Of a stretch of 64,000 nt of DNA, positions 26,663 through 36,035 are shown piece after piece. The DNA is from Streptomyces sp. NP-1717 (GTDB lineage Bacteria > Actinomycetota > Actinomycetes > Streptomycetales > Streptomycetaceae): contig NZ_JAAPBF010000013.1 of NCBI RefSeq assembly GCF_022695985.1, positions 1-64,000 of the forward strand, given 5' to 3'. Under the pieces are notes generated by a model. It saw nothing but the letters and a program-made list of their open reading frames with translations, was not told where the DNA came from and searched no databases. The first letter of the stretch is position 1, and each line of letters starts with the position of its first letter. A program made the translations under genes and the position numbers.

Positions 26663-27028
26663 CGCGCAACGGTGGGCCCACGGGCCGGCCCCGGCACCGG
26701 GGCCGGGCGCCCGGTGCCGGCGCCGGTGTCGGGGCCGGGGAGCGCCGGACGGGTCGCGCGGCCTGCGGGCCGCGCCTGTCCTCAATCGCCGGACGGGCTG
26801 CATTCGCAGCCCGTCCCGGCGAGCATTGCAAGCGCGTCCGGCGAGCAATTCAAGCCCGTCCGGCGATTGAGGACACAGCCCGTCGCGCCTGAGCGCTTGC
26901 TTAGCAGCTTCCGGCGCGGCACGCTGCGGCACTCGTCACACGTCCGGCCCGGTGACCCGAGCCGTACGTGCGGGTAACTTCACCAGACGGCACTTCCGCC
27001 GTACCGCACCCGCCCCACTGGAGCCGTG
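26663..27028. other. Intergenic region with inverted repeats
   Basis: 366 bases between the SGNH hydrolase and the thiolase with no convincing gene. It contains the dispersed inverted repeat at 26778-26874 and low-complexity G/C-rich sequence before it. The thiolase promoter is not obvious. Confidence 0.5.
26778..26874. repeat. Dispersed inverted repeat, copy 1 (complex)
   Basis: GTCCTCAATCGCCGGACGGGCT (split as 26778-26788 and 26789-26799) recurs inverted at 26853-26874. Between the arms are partial repeats of the same unit (CAGCCCGTCCCGGCGAGC, CGCGTCCGGCGAGCAATT), so the element looks like a nested or rearranged version of the simpler copy at 30489-30540. Such CAATCGCCGGACGG repeats are common between Streptomyces genes, where they can act as terminators. 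Confidence 0.75.
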
Positions 27029-28249
27029 ATGCCCGAAGCCGTGATCGTCTCTGCCGCCCGCTCCCCCATCGGCCGGGCCTTCAAGGGCTCCCTGAAGGAG
27101 CTGCGGCCCGACGACCTGACCGCCACCATCATCCAGGCCGCGCTCGCCAAGATCCCCGAACTCGATCCGCGCGACATCGACGACCTGATGCTCGGCTGCG
27201 GCCTCCCCGGCGGCGAGCAGGGCCACAACCTGGGCCGGATCGTCGCCGTACAGATGGGGATGGACCATCTCCCCGGCTGCACGATCACCCGTTACTGTTC
27301 CTCCTCGCTCCAGACCTCCCGGATGGCGCTGCACGCCATCAAGGCCGGTGAGGGCGACGTCTTCATCTCCGCCGGTGTCGAAATGGTGTCCCGCTCCGTC
27401 AACGGCTCCAGCGACGGCATGCCCGGCACCCACAACCCGGTCTTCGCCGACGCGGAGGCCCGTACGGCCACCGTCGCCGCCTCCGAGGGCGCCGGCTGGC
27501 ACGACCCCCGCGAGGACGGCCTGCTCCCCGACGCGTACATCGCGATGGGCCAGACCGCGGAGAATCTGGCCCGTCTCAAGGGCATCACGCGGCGCGACAT
27601 GGACGAGTTCGGCGTACGGTCCCAGAACCTCGCCGAGGAAGCCATCAAGAACGGCTTCTGGGAGCGCGAGATCACCCCCGTCACCACACCCGACGGCACG
27701 GTGGTGTCGAAGGACGACGGCCCCCGCGCGGGCGTCACGCTGGAGGGCACCCAGGGCCTCAAGCCCGTCTTCCGCCCCGACGGACTGGTCACCGCCGGCA
27801 ACTGCTGCCCGCTCAACGACGGCGCCGCCGCGCTCGTGATCATGTCGGACACCAAGGCACGCGAGCTGGGCCTGACCCCGCTGGCCCGGATCGTCTCCAC
27901 CGGCGTCTCCGGCCTCTCGCCGGAGATCATGGGGTACGGCCCGGTCGAGGCCAGCAAGCAGGCGCTGCGCCGTGCGGGCCTCGGCATCGGCGACATCGAC
28001 CTGGTGGAGATCAACGAGGCGTTCGCCGCGCAGGTCATCCCCTCCTACCGGGACCTGGGCGTCGACCTCGACAAGCTGAACGTCAACGGCGGCGCCATCG
28101 CCGTGGGCCACCCCTTCGGCATGACGGGCGCGCGGATCACGGGCACGCTGATCAACGGGCTCCAGTTCCACGACAAGCAGTTCGGCCTGGAGACCATGTG
28201 TGTCGGGGGCGGACAGGGCATGGCGATGGTCATCGAGCGGCTGAGCTGA
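27029..28249 (+). CDS. Thiolase (acetyl-CoA C-acetyltransferase)
   Basis: A 406-residue thiolase. The acyl-accepting cysteine is Cys90 in [10 protein letters not shown], the base pair is His361 in [10 protein letters not shown], and Cys391 lies in CVGGGQG, all at the spacing of degradative/biosynthetic thiolases. Reactions are condensation of two acetyl-CoA or cleavage of 3-ketoacyl-CoA. Length fits FadA/AtoB-like enzymes. GGAG precedes the ATG at 27029 (a GTG one codon earlier is possible). No beta-oxidation partner is adjacent. The 3' end of the gene is reproduced in a tandem repeat downstream. Confidence 0.92.
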   Translation: MPEAVIVSAARSPIGRAFKGSLKELRPDDLTATIIQAALAKIPELDPRDIDDLMLGCGLPGGEQGHNLGRIVAVQMGMDHLPGCTITRYCSSSLQTSRMALHAIKAGEGDVFISAGVEMVSRSVNGSSDGMPGTHNPVFADAEARTATVAASEGAGWHDPREDGLLPDAYIAMGQTAENLARLKGITRRDMDEFGVRSQNLAEEAIKNGFWEREITPVTTPDGTVVSKDDGPRAGVTLEGTQGLKPVFRPDGLVTAGNCCPLNDGAAALVIMSDTKARELGLTPLARIVSTGVSGLSPEIMGYGPVEASKQALRRAGLGIGDIDLVEINEAFAAQVIPSYRDLGVDLDKLNVNGGAIAVGHPFGMTGARITGTLINGLQFHDKQFGLETMCVGGGQGMAMVIERLS

Positions 28250-28427
28250 GCCGGAGCGGAGGGTAGGGGTCGCCCGAGGTACGAGGGCGGCACCTGCCCA
28301 CAGCGGTGGCGAAGCGAACGCGACCACAGACGCCCGGCGGCTGAGCTGAGCCGGAGCGGAGGGTAGGGGTCGCCCGAGGTACAAGGGCGGCACCTGCCCC
28401 ACGCCCACCAGCGGCTGAGCTGAGCCG
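28238..28427 (+). repeat. Tandem repeat copying the thiolase 3' end
   Basis: A unit of about 62 bases (28238-28299), beginning in the last four codons of the thiolase (CGGCTGAGCTGAGCC), is repeated at 28338-28399 with one clear substitution. A third, truncated 16-base copy lies at 28412-28427. The first two copies are exactly 100 bases apart. The arrangement suggests duplication of the gene's end and downstream sequence. Confidence 0.85.
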
Positions 28428-28457
28428 AATCCCGTCGAGGTCCAGTCGTGACTCAAT

Positions 28458-28490
28458 CTCCCCCAGGATGTGACCTAACTCCTGGGGGAG
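28458..28490. terminator. Hairpin upstream of acidic protein gene
   Basis: CTCCCCCAGGA (28458-28468) pairs with TCCTGGGGGAG (28480-28490) across an 11-base loop. It is the likely thiolase terminator, standing after the tandem repeat and 150 bases before the next gene. The stretch 28250-28640 otherwise holds only repeats and a probable promoter. Confidence 0.6.
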
Positions 28491-28640
28491 ACCCATTTAC
28501 GCTGGTCACAGCAGTATTGAGGCTGGCCCTCGGGTCGAAAGACCTGTCCAATTCATGACGTAATGCACTGCCGACGTGCGCGCCCCCGCGACAAGCTGAT
28601 GTAGGAAGTCGGGGGACCATTGAAGACCGGGAGTAAGTCA

Positions 28641-29735
28641 GTGAGCGCCATGTCTATTGCCCTGCTGCTTACCACGGCCGCCGCCACGGCCGTGGGCGTC
28701 GCCGCCCTGCACGCCGCTCATGGGCTGCGGCGAGAGGTCACGGCCCTGCGCGGCGAGCTGTCCCTGGCCAATCCGGGCGGCCACGCCGCCGTACCGCAGG
28801 CCCGCTCCGGCGAATCGGCACCGGCCGCCGCTTCCACCGAGGACATACGGCTCGCGGTGGCCGAGGCCCTGGCCGAGGAGCGCGAGCGGGAGCTGGCCGA
28901 GGCGCGCGCCTTCTGGGCCGCGCAGGAGGCCCGCGACGCGGGCGACGCACCGTCGCTGCTGGGCGGCCTGACCGGCCCCGGCACCGATGACGGGCCGTTC
29001 TACGTGCCGCGCCAGGCCGACTTCGTGGGCCTGGAGGCACTGGACCTCGACGCCCTCGACCGCGCCGACCGGGCCCGCCGGATCACGGACGACGACTACG
29101 ACGACCTCACGGAGCTGGCCGAACTCGCCGAGCTGCGGGAGCACGGCGAGCTGGACGACCGGGCCGACGCCGCGGGCCTCGCCGGCTTCGACAACCTGGA
29201 CGAGCTGGACGAGCTCGCGGACTACGACGGACTGCCCGAGCTGAGCGAGGTGAGTGAGGTCAGCGAGATCGGTGGCGAGTTCGCCGATGACTCCCCGGAG
29301 CTGGCCGCCGCCCGCCGCAGGCACCCCTCGCACCCGGACTTCGTCCCGGTCCGCACCCCGGTCGTCACCGACCACGAGCGCACGGTCGCGCGGCTGGAGG
29401 AGCTGGCCGACGCCCGTACCGCGCTCGCCGACGTCCGCCCCGGCCCGCTGGGCACGCTGGACGTGTACGTCTTCACGGACGGTACGACGCTCTGCATGAC
29501 CCCCGGCCACCGCGAGACCGCGGAACGCCTCGCGGGCGCGCTGCGTGACGGCGGTACGCCGTTCCTGCTCGGCGGCTCGGGCATCTCGGGGGCGTACGCC
29601 CTCACGTTCTCCTGCGGCGCGAACACCGGCGCGGACGGTGCCGACAGCGCCGGGAACACGGATGCGACGGGTGAGAGCACCGCGGCCGACGACCACATCT
29701 ACATCCTCGCCGACCGGGTCATAGCTTCGCTCTAG
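28641..29735 (+). CDS. Membrane-anchored acidic protein of unknown function
   Basis: A 364-residue protein with one N-terminal membrane helix (about 4-24), a charged helical stretch (ALAEERERELAEARAFWAAQ), and a very acidic Asp/Glu/Leu-rich middle (about 130-215) with repeats like ELAELAEL and LDELDELAD. A globular C-terminus follows (about 255-364, LGTLDVYVFTDGTTLCMTPGH). I start at the GTG 28641, nine bases after GGGAG; a TTG at 28620 is also in frame. I recognise no family. It converges on the gene at 29719 with a 17-base overlap. Confidence 0.65.
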   Translation: MSAMSIALLLTTAAATAVGVAALHAAHGLRREVTALRGELSLANPGGHAAVPQARSGESAPAAASTEDIRLAVAEALAEERERELAEARAFWAAQEARDAGDAPSLLGGLTGPGTDDGPFYVPRQADFVGLEALDLDALDRADRARRITDDDYDDLTELAELAELREHGELDDRADAAGLAGFDNLDELDELADYDGLPELSEVSEVSEIGGEFADDSPELAAARRRHPSHPDFVPVRTPVVTDHERTVARLEELADARTALADVRPGPLGTLDVYVFTDGTTLCMTPGHRETAERLAGALRDGGTPFLLGGSGISGAYALTFSCGANTGADGADSAGNTDATGESTAADDHIYILADRVIASL

Positions 29736-30051
29736 CCACCGCCCGCTCCACCGCCCTCACGGCCTCGTCCAGTTCCGCCACGGACGGGGCCGTTCTCAGC
29801 GCCTCGGCCAAATCACCCGCCGCGACCGTCAGTTGATCGGCGACGACGAAGACACCGACGTCCGGCATGATCCGCGGCGGCTGCGGCGCACCGCCGCCCA
29901 CGGCTTCCAGGCGCTGGGCCGTCGCGGACAGTTCCCTGGCCAGAGCCAGCCCTTCGGCCGCGGCCCCTCGCTGCAACCTGCTCTGCGGGGCTGCCCGCAG
30001 CCGGTCGGCGAATCGGTCCACGGCGGCGGTCAGGCGCGTCGTATCAAGCAC
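29719..30051 (-). CDS. Small helical hypothetical protein
   Basis: A 110-residue, almost entirely helical, soluble protein (DTTRLTAAVDRFADRLRAAP at the N-terminus, AVRAVERAVARAKL at the end). The function is unknown. It overlaps the 3' end of the convergent acidic-protein gene by 17 bases. Confidence 0.6.
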   Translation of the reverse strand: MLDTTRLTAAVDRFADRLRAAPQSRLQRGAAAEGLALARELSATAQRLEAVGGGAPQPPRIMPDVGVFVVADQLTVAAGDLAEALRTAPSVAELDEAVRAVERAVARAKL

Positions 30052-30152
30052 GCCGCGACCCTACGCGCCCTTGCCGAACTGTTGCCAACGGACGAACGCT
30101 CAGGCACGGTGACGTGAAGGACCAGTACGTGAAGCAGCGTCCGGAGGCGCCG

Positions 30153-30383
30153 ATGTCCCTTGTTTTCTCCGAAGAGACCCATCGCAACCTGCTGTCCCGC
30201 ATCCCACACTGCACCGGTCGCGAGATCTCCGACTGGCTCCGCACGGTCGACGAAGGTCCCGCCCTCGTCCGTTTCGACGAGAAGGTCGCCTGGCTCCGCG
30301 GCGAGCACGACCTCGCGTACGGACACGCGAAGGCGATCATCCACGAGCACGACCTGAGGCGGGCGGCGCGCCGCCTCGGCTGA
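30153..30383 (+). CDS. DUF4287 domain protein
   Basis: A 76-residue protein that is almost all one DUF4287 domain: SEETHRNLLSRIPHCTGREISDWLRTV, then VAWLRGEHDLAYGHAKAIIHEHD. The motif 'LRgEHgLgyGhAnaivhe' is diagnostic. The function is unknown. GGAGG lies five bases before the ATG at 30153, which I prefer to the in-frame GTG at 30114. A strong terminator follows. Confidence 0.8.
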   Translation: MSLVFSEETHRNLLSRIPHCTGREISDWLRTVDEGPALVRFDEKVAWLRGEHDLAYGHAKAIIHEHDLRRAARRLG

Positions 30384-30408
30384 AACCCGGCCGCACGATG
30401 AAAGACGG

Positions 30409-30442
30409 AAGGGGTCAACGGGCGAGAGCCCGTTGACCCCTT
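30409..30442 (+). terminator. 15-base-pair terminator with GAGA loop
   Basis: AAGGGGTCAACGGGC (30409-30423) pairs perfectly with 30428-30442 around a GAGA tetraloop, 26 bases after the DUF4287 stop. Readthrough from the opposite side (BI-1 gene) could also be stopped. Confidence 0.85.
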
Positions 30443-30488
30443 CGTCATACCTGCGTCGACCAGCTTGCGCGGCTCTTGGGCCGCGCCT

Positions 30489-30540
30489 GTCCTCAATCGC
30501 CGGACGGGCTGCATTTGCAGCCCGTCCGGCGATTGAGGAC
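30489..30540. repeat. Dispersed inverted repeat, copy 2 (simple)
   Basis: A 24-base perfect inverted repeat (30489-30512 with 30517-30540) around the loop ATTT. Its arm begins GTCCTCAATCGCCGG, identical to the outer arm of the element at 26778-26874. It lies between convergent DUF4287 and BI-1 genes and could end both transcripts. Confidence 0.85.
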
Positions 30541-30590
30541 GAACCGGCCACCGGGCGGACCCGGTGAAACCGATCCAATCAACGCACCAG

Positions 30591-31481
30591 CTAGTCGTTG
30601 CCGCTCAGGATCGAGAACAGCCGCAGCATCTCCAGGTAGATCCACACCAGGGTCATGGTGAGGCCGAAGGCCGCCATCCAGGACTCCTCGCGCGGCGCGC
30701 CGTAGGTGACGCCGTCCTCGACCTGCTTGAAGTCGAGCGCCAGGAAGCACGCGCCGAGGATGATGCCGATCACACCGAAGAGGATGCCGAGGCCGCCGCT
30801 GCGGAAGCCGAGGCCGTCACCGCCACCGAAGACGCTGAACAGCAGGTTGGCGACCATGAGGAGCACGAAGCCCATCGCGGCGGCCATCACGAAGCCGTAG
30901 AAACGGCGCGTGACGCGGATCCAGCGCATCTTGTAGGCGATCAGCACACCGGCGAAGACCGCCATCGTGCCCATCACCGCCTGGACGACCACGCCCGGTG
31001 AGAGATACGTGCTCACCGCGCTGCTGATCACGCCGAGGAAGACACCCTCGAACGCGGCGTAGCCCAGGATCAGCGCCGGGACCGGCTTGCGCTTGAAGGA
31101 CTGGACGAGCGCCAGGACCAGGGCCACGAGGGCCGCGCCGATGGCGATGCCGTACGACTTGCCGACGTTGTCCTGGTCGACCGGGAGCAGGACCCAGGCG
31201 AGGACGGCGGTGAGGACGACCGTGCCGAGCGTCGACGCGGTGCGCGTCACGACGTCGTCGATCGTCATGACCCCGGCGCGTGCGGGCGCCTGCGGTCCGG
31301 CGCCGCCGTACTGGCCGTCGGCCTGCGGGGCGTAGGGGTTGGTGGCGTACGGGTTCGTCGCGTACGGGTTCTGCGCGGTTCCTACGGCGGGGCCCCCGGC
31401 CTGCGGCGCCGCGTTGAAGCCCGCTTGGCCGTTGTCGCGGCTGAAGCCCCGTCGCGAGAAGACCGGGTTACTGCTCCTCAT
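30591..31481 (-). CDS. Bax inhibitor-1/YccA-family membrane protein
   Basis: A 296-residue protein with seven predicted helices from about residue 85 on, of the BI-1 (TMBIM) family, which in bacteria forms pH-sensitive calcium-leak channels (YetJ) or works with FtsH (YccA). The C-terminal LDFKQVEDGV and WMAAFGLTMTLVWIYLEMLRLF are typical. Before the membrane part is a Gln/Asn/Pro-rich tail with three tandem NPYAT-like repeats. GGAGGAG precedes the ATG at 31481. Confidence 0.88.
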   Translation of the reverse strand: MRSSNPVFSRRGFSRDNGQAGFNAAPQAGGPAVGTAQNPYATNPYATNPYAPQADGQYGGAGPQAPARAGVMTIDDVVTRTASTLGTVVLTAVLAWVLLPVDQDNVGKSYGIAIGAALVALVLALVQSFKRKPVPALILGYAAFEGVFLGVISSAVSTYLSPGVVVQAVMGTMAVFAGVLIAYKMRWIRVTRRFYGFVMAAAMGFVLLMVANLLFSVFGGGDGLGFRSGGLGILFGVIGIILGACFLALDFKQVEDGVTYGAPREESWMAAFGLTMTLVWIYLEMLRLFSILSGND

Positions 31482-31916
31482 CTCACTCCTCCATGGCGGC
31501 CACCCTGCGCGGCCTTGGCACAAGAGTAATGCGGGAGCAAAGGGAACACCCTAGTGCCCCAGGAGGATCTTTCCTCGATCGTGACGCGAGGGGTGCGAGC
31601 CGGGGACGGCGGGCCGGCCCGGAGTGTCGTCCGGTGGCGTGTCCGCGACTCTCCGGGGATCTTCGGAGAGCGCTCCCGCCGGTGACCGGTCCGGAGTGCG
31701 GGATTCAGCAGATTGACGCGCACTCGACAAGATGATCATGGCCCTGAGCTGCGACTTCTTCGCGTTTTTGAGCTGACTATTCGTCAAGAGCTTTACACTT
31801 CAACCGAGTTGGTCGATCGGAACGATCTGCAGGCACGTTTCAGCAGCACTGCGCCCCAAAGGCAGGAAAAGCGGGGAAGAATCGATCTTCGCAGGTCAGC
31901 ACACGTTCAGAGAGTG
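31482..31916. other. Intergenic region downstream of bldA
   Basis: 435 bases between the BI-1 gene start and the 3' end of bldA. There is no convincing gene. The GCACAC/GTGTGC pair just past the tRNA end may help end bldA transcription. A more A/T-rich stretch lies at 31730-31850. Confidence 0.5.
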
Positions 31917-32000
31917 TGCCCGGAACCGGACTTGAACCGGTACGCCCCATTTGGGGCAGCGAGGTTTAAGCTCGCCGTGTCTGCATTCCACCATCCGGGC
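31917..32000 (-). tRNA. bldA: tRNA-Leu (UUA), bldA
   Basis: The minus strand folds into a complete class II tRNA. Acceptor GCCCGGA pairs with TCCGGGC; the D-arm follows; the anticodon arm GCGAG-CTTAAAC-CTCGC has anticodon TAA; a long variable arm TGCCCC-AAAT-GGGGCG and a T-arm ACCGG-TTCAAGT-CCGGT complete it, with discriminator A at 31917. CCA is not encoded. This is the only tRNA reading UUA in Streptomyces and controls morphological and antibiotic genes with TTA codons. Its place beside the ABC transporter matches what I recall of S. coelicolor. Confidence 0.97.
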
Positions 32001-32427
32001 GTACGCGGCTCCGCGTTGGCTTACGAGCCTATCCGGGAGGACCCCTCGGACAGCCGAGTACCTGGGCGATCCTGTCTGATTTTATTGGCACCTGAGGGAG
32101 TGTCAGCCCTGGTAACACGCCATCGGCACATGCCGGAAGCAGGACGAAGGTCTTGATACGCCCCTTGGGATATGACGGAAAGTCGCCGCTCTCTGTCTAC
32201 TATTCGCCACTCCCCGCACACGGATTGCGTGGAGCCGTCGGTCACGCGACAGAACGACGACCGGATGAGACGAGTAGGGGGCGACGTCATACCCGAGGAG
32301 GACGGAGCGGCGTTCCGGTCCGACCCGAGAGGGCCACAGGAACGGGCATGCGGAGTGACGACCGGGCGCCGGACGGCGGAGAGGATGAAGTCAATCCGAA
32401 ACGCGTCCCCCGACAGGAGCCCCACCC
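32001..32427. other. bldA upstream / ABC transporter leader region
   Basis: 427 bases between the 5' end of bldA (minus strand) and the ABC ATPase start. It must hold both divergent promoters. TACTAT at 32198-32203 is a plausible -10 for the ABC genes. No gene is supported. Confidence 0.4.
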
Positions 32428-33195
32428 GTGACGACCATGCCTCTCCTCCGCGCCAGCGCCGTGGCGGCCCACGCCTCCGCCTTGTCCAAGGTCTACGGGC
32501 AGGGCGAGACGCAGGTCGTGGCCCTCGACCAGGTGACCGTCGACTTCCGGCAGGGCCAGTTCACCGCGATCATGGGCCCCTCCGGGTCCGGCAAGTCGAC
32601 CCTCATGCACTGCGTGGCCGGGCTCGACAGCTTCAGCAGCGGCTCGGTGCGCATCGGCGACACCGAGCTCGGCACGCTCAAGGACAAGCAGCTCACCCAG
32701 CTCCGCCGGGACAAGATCGGCTTCATCTTCCAGGCGTTCAACCTGCTGCCGACCCTGACGGCCCTGGAGAACATCACGCTCCCCATGGACATCGCCGGCC
32801 GTAAGCCCGACAAGCAGTGGCTGGACAACGTGATCACGATGATCGGCCTCAAGGACCGGCTCCACCACCGTCCCACCGCGCTCTCCGGCGGCCAGCAGCA
32901 GCGCGTGGCCGTCGCCCGCGCGCTGGCCTCCCGGCCCGAGATCATCTTCGGCGACGAACCGACCGGCAATCTGGACTCACGGGCCGGCGCCGAGGTCCTG
33001 GGCTTCATGCGCAACTCCGTACGGGAGCTGGGCCAGACCGTCGTCATGGTGACGCACGACCCGGTGGCCGCCTCGTACGCGGACCGGGTGATCTTCCTCG
33101 CCGACGGCCGGATCGTCGACGAGATCCAGAACCCCAGCGCCGAGGCCGTCCTCGACCGCATGAAGGCCTTCGACTCCAAGGGCCGTACGAGCTGA
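32428..33195 (+). CDS. ABC transporter ATPase, MacB/LolD type
   Basis: A 255-residue ATPase with Walker A GPSGSGKST, Q-loop IFQAFNLLP, signature LSGGQQQRVA, Walker B IIFGDEPTGNLD and H-loop MVTHD. The 'NLLPTLTALENI' segment is typical of the MacB/LolD (mechanotransmission) subfamily that pairs with FtsX-type permeases. AGGAG precedes the GTG at 32428. It is coupled in function to the FtsX permease 156 bases downstream. Substrate unknown (lipoprotein, peptide or drug export are options). Confidence 0.93.
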   Translation: MTTMPLLRASAVAAHASALSKVYGQGETQVVALDQVTVDFRQGQFTAIMGPSGSGKSTLMHCVAGLDSFSSGSVRIGDTELGTLKDKQLTQLRRDKIGFIFQAFNLLPTLTALENITLPMDIAGRKPDKQWLDNVITMIGLKDRLHHRPTALSGGQQQRVAVARALASRPEIIFGDEPTGNLDSRAGAEVLGFMRNSVRELGQTVVMVTHDPVAASYADRVIFLADGRIVDEIQNPSAEAVLDRMKAFDSKGRTS

Positions 33196-33351
33196 CGCCG
33201 GGCGCCCGGCACCCCTGACGCCCCACGCCGGCCCACGCCGGCCGTCAGCACTCCACCGCGACCGGTCCCGCATTCCACCGCGGCCGGTCAGCCCTGCCCT
33301 CACGCGGCTCCGCCGTCCGTTCGCCCTGCCCACTTCACCTGGACTCCCACC

Positions 33352-35892
33352 ATGTTCCGTACCGCCCTGCGCACCGTGCTCGCGCACAAGGCCCGGCTGC
33401 TGATGACCGTGCTCGCCGTGATGCTCGGCGTGGCCTTCGTCTCCGGCACGCTGGTCTTCACCGACACCCTCGGCAACGCCTTCAACAAACAGTCGGCCAA
33501 GAGCTACAAGGACGTAGCCGTCTCCGTCTCCAGCTACGCCTCCAACGAGACGGGCTCCGACGGGAAGAAGCCGGAGCCGGGGCTCAGCCCGAAGACCCTC
33601 GACAAGATCGGCGCCATCGACGGCGTCGCCTCCGTCACCGGACGCGTCGACGGCTTCGCCGGCGTGGCCGACCCTGACGGCAAGCTGATCGGCAACGGCT
33701 GGTCCAACACCGGCACCAACTTCTCCCCCGGCGCGAACGGCAAGGACACCGCCTACGACTTCACCGACGGGTCGGGCCCCACGAAGGCCGACGAGATCGC
33801 GCTCGACAAGTCCACCGCGTCGCGCGGTGAGTACGAGGTCGGCAAACCCGTACGGGTCTCGACCAACGGGCCGGTGAAGGAGTACACCCTCTCCGGCGTC
33901 TTCACCACCGAGGACGGCGCGGTCAACGCGGGCGGCAGCCTGGTGCTCTTCGAGACGGCGGTCGCCCAGAAGCTCTACCTGGAGCCCGGCTTCTTCCAGG
34001 ACGCCACCGTCACGGCCGACCCCGGCGCCTCCGAGACGAAGATCCTCGACGCGGTCGAGCCGTTGCTGCCCGAGGACGCCGAGGCCCAGACCGGCACGCA
34101 ACTGGCCGCCGAACAGGCGGACCAGATCGAGCGCCAGCTCAGCGGCATCAACCAGATGCTGCTCGCCTTCGCGGCCATCGCCCTGTTCGTCGGTATCTTC
34201 CTGATCTCCAACACCTTCACCATGCTCGTCGCCCAGCGCACCAAGGAGCTGGCGCTGCTGCGCGCCGTCGGCGCCTCGCGCCGCCAGGTCAAGCGCTCGG
34301 TGATGATCGAGGCGCTGGTCGTGGGTCTCTTCGCGTCCGCCGTCGGCTTCGTCCTCGGTATCGGTCTCGCGGTCGGGCTGCGCTCGGCCATGGGCTCGTT
34401 CGGTGCGAAGGTGCCCGCCGGACCGCTGATGATCACGCCGGTCGCCGTCGCCGCCGCCTTCGGTGTCGGCGTGGTGATCACCCTGATCGCCGCGTGGCTG
34501 CCCGCCCGCCGGGCCGCGAAGATCCCGCCGGTCGCCGCCATGAGCAGCGTGCACGCGGTCGCCACGGTGAAGTCGCTCGTCCTGCGCAACTCGATCGGCG
34601 CCGTACTCACGCTCATCGGCGCCGCGGGGATCGTCGCGGGCGCCTCGGCGGGGAAGGACGGCAAGCTGATCATCGGCGGCGGCGCCTTCTTCTCGCTCGT
34701 CGGCATCATCGTGCTGATCCCGCTCCTGTCGCGCCCGGTCATCGCGCTCGTACAGCCGCTGCTGAACCGTCTGTACGGCGTCGCCGGCAAGCTGGCCGGG
34801 CAGAACGCGGTGCGCAATCCGCGCCGTACGGGTGCCACCGCCTCCGCGCTGGCGATCGGCCTCACGCTGGTCACCGGTCTGACCGTCATCGGTGTGACGC
34901 TCGGGCAGGCCATCGACAAGATGACCACCGACAACATCAAGGCCGACTACATGGTCACGATGGCCAGCGGCGGCGGTCTCGACGAGTCGGCGGTCGAGGC
35001 GCTGGAGAAGGCGCCGGGCGTCAGCGCGGTCTCCCCGCAGCGGGCGTCGTACCTCCGGATCAAGGGCGAGGACACCTCCGTCTCGGGCGTGAACCCCGGG
35101 GACATCGAGCGGGTCCTCGCGCTGAAGACGGAGAGCGGTTCGCTCGACTCGCTGAGCGGTGACGCGATCGCGATGGCCTCGGACACCGCGAAGTCCCGGG
35201 GTCTGAAGACCGGCGACACCGTCTCGGTGAAGTACCAGGACGACAAGACGGCGCGGCTGAAGATCGGCGCCACGTACGAGTCCAACGAGTTCGTCTCGCC
35301 GGTCCTGATCTCGACCGATCTGGTGGGCCCGCACGAGGCGAAGCCGTACACGCCCGAGGTGTACGTGGCGATGGACGGCGGCATGACCGAGGCCAACGAA
35401 CAGGCCCTGGTGAACGCGCTCGGCGACAACCCCGCCATCAGCGTCTCCGACCAGCAGGACATCAGGAACATGTTCGGCGGCATGATCAACACCGCGCTGA
35501 ACATCATGTACGGGCTGCTGGCGATGGCGCTGATCATCGCGGTGCTCGGTGTCGTCAACACCCTGGCGATGTCCGTCTTCGAGCGTCAGCAGGAGATCGG
35601 CATGCTGCGGGCGATCGGTCTGGACCGCCGCAGGGTCAAGCGCATGATCCGCCTGGAGGCCGTGGTGATCTCGGTCTTCGGCGCGCTGGTCGGCGTCGGG
35701 CTCGGTACGTTCCTGGCCTGGGCGATCGGCGAGACGATCCGCTCGTCGATCCCCGGCTATGTGCTGGTCATGCCGTGGGAGCGGATCGGGATCTTCCTGG
35801 TGCTCGCCGGTCTGGTGGGTGTGCTGGCCGCGCTCTGGCCGGCGCGCAGCGCGGCGAAACTGAACATGCTGACGGCGATCAAGACGGAGTGA
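33352..35892 (+). CDS. FtsX-like ABC permease
   Basis: An 846-residue permease of the MacB/FtsX superfamily in the duplicated actinobacterial form. There is an N-terminal helix (about 17-38), a large extracellular domain (about 40-265), FtsX helices around 270-390, a second block of helices near 420-480, a second extracellular domain, and a second FtsX unit in the last 130 residues (LAMALIIAVLGVVNTLAMSV, then LVLAGLVGVLAALWPARSAAK). The ERxxEIGMLRAIG-type coupling sequence (ERQQEIGMLRAIG; also QRTKELALLRAVG) contacts the ATPase. It works with the upstream ATPase. Confidence 0.92.
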   Translation: MFRTALRTVLAHKARLLMTVLAVMLGVAFVSGTLVFTDTLGNAFNKQSAKSYKDVAVSVSSYASNETGSDGKKPEPGLSPKTLDKIGAIDGVASVTGRVDGFAGVADPDGKLIGNGWSNTGTNFSPGANGKDTAYDFTDGSGPTKADEIALDKSTASRGEYEVGKPVRVSTNGPVKEYTLSGVFTTEDGAVNAGGSLVLFETAVAQKLYLEPGFFQDATVTADPGASETKILDAVEPLLPEDAEAQTGTQLAAEQADQIERQLSGINQMLLAFAAIALFVGIFLISNTFTMLVAQRTKELALLRAVGASRRQVKRSVMIEALVVGLFASAVGFVLGIGLAVGLRSAMGSFGAKVPAGPLMITPVAVAAAFGVGVVITLIAAWLPARRAAKIPPVAAMSSVHAVATVKSLVLRNSIGAVLTLIGAAGIVAGASAGKDGKLIIGGGAFFSLVGIIVLIPLLSRPVIALVQPLLNRLYGVAGKLAGQNAVRNPRRTGATASALAIGLTLVTGLTVIGVTLGQAIDKMTTDNIKADYMVTMASGGGLDESAVEALEKAPGVSAVSPQRASYLRIKGEDTSVSGVNPGDIERVLALKTESGSLDSLSGDAIAMASDTAKSRGLKTGDTVSVKYQDDKTARLKIGATYESNEFVSPVLISTDLVGPHEAKPYTPEVYVAMDGGMTEANEQALVNALGDNPAISVSDQQDIRNMFGGMINTALNIMYGLLAMALIIAVLGVVNTLAMSVFERQQEIGMLRAIGLDRRRVKRMIRLEAVVISVFGALVGVGLGTFLAWAIGETIRSSIPGYVLVMPWERIGIFLVLAGLVGVLAALWPARSAAKLNMLTAIKTE

Positions 35893-36035
35893 GTGCGGGT
35901 TGTGCCGTCGGGCGCCGGGTGGGCCGCGATCGCGCGGTCCGCCCGGCGCTTGCGTTTGCACCGCAGCCGCAGCCGGTACCGGCGCCCGTGCGGTGCCCGT
36001 CCCGGAGCGTCGGCGCGCGGGCCGCCCGGCTCGTG

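Noticed and set aside
28238..28427. CRISPR-like array
   Set aside because: Only two full units and a fragment, units longer than CRISPR repeats, no cas genes, and the first unit overlaps a gene's end.
31713..32156. Protein gene antisense to bldA
   Set aside because: The frame has no ribosome site and its middle is simply the complement of the tRNA.
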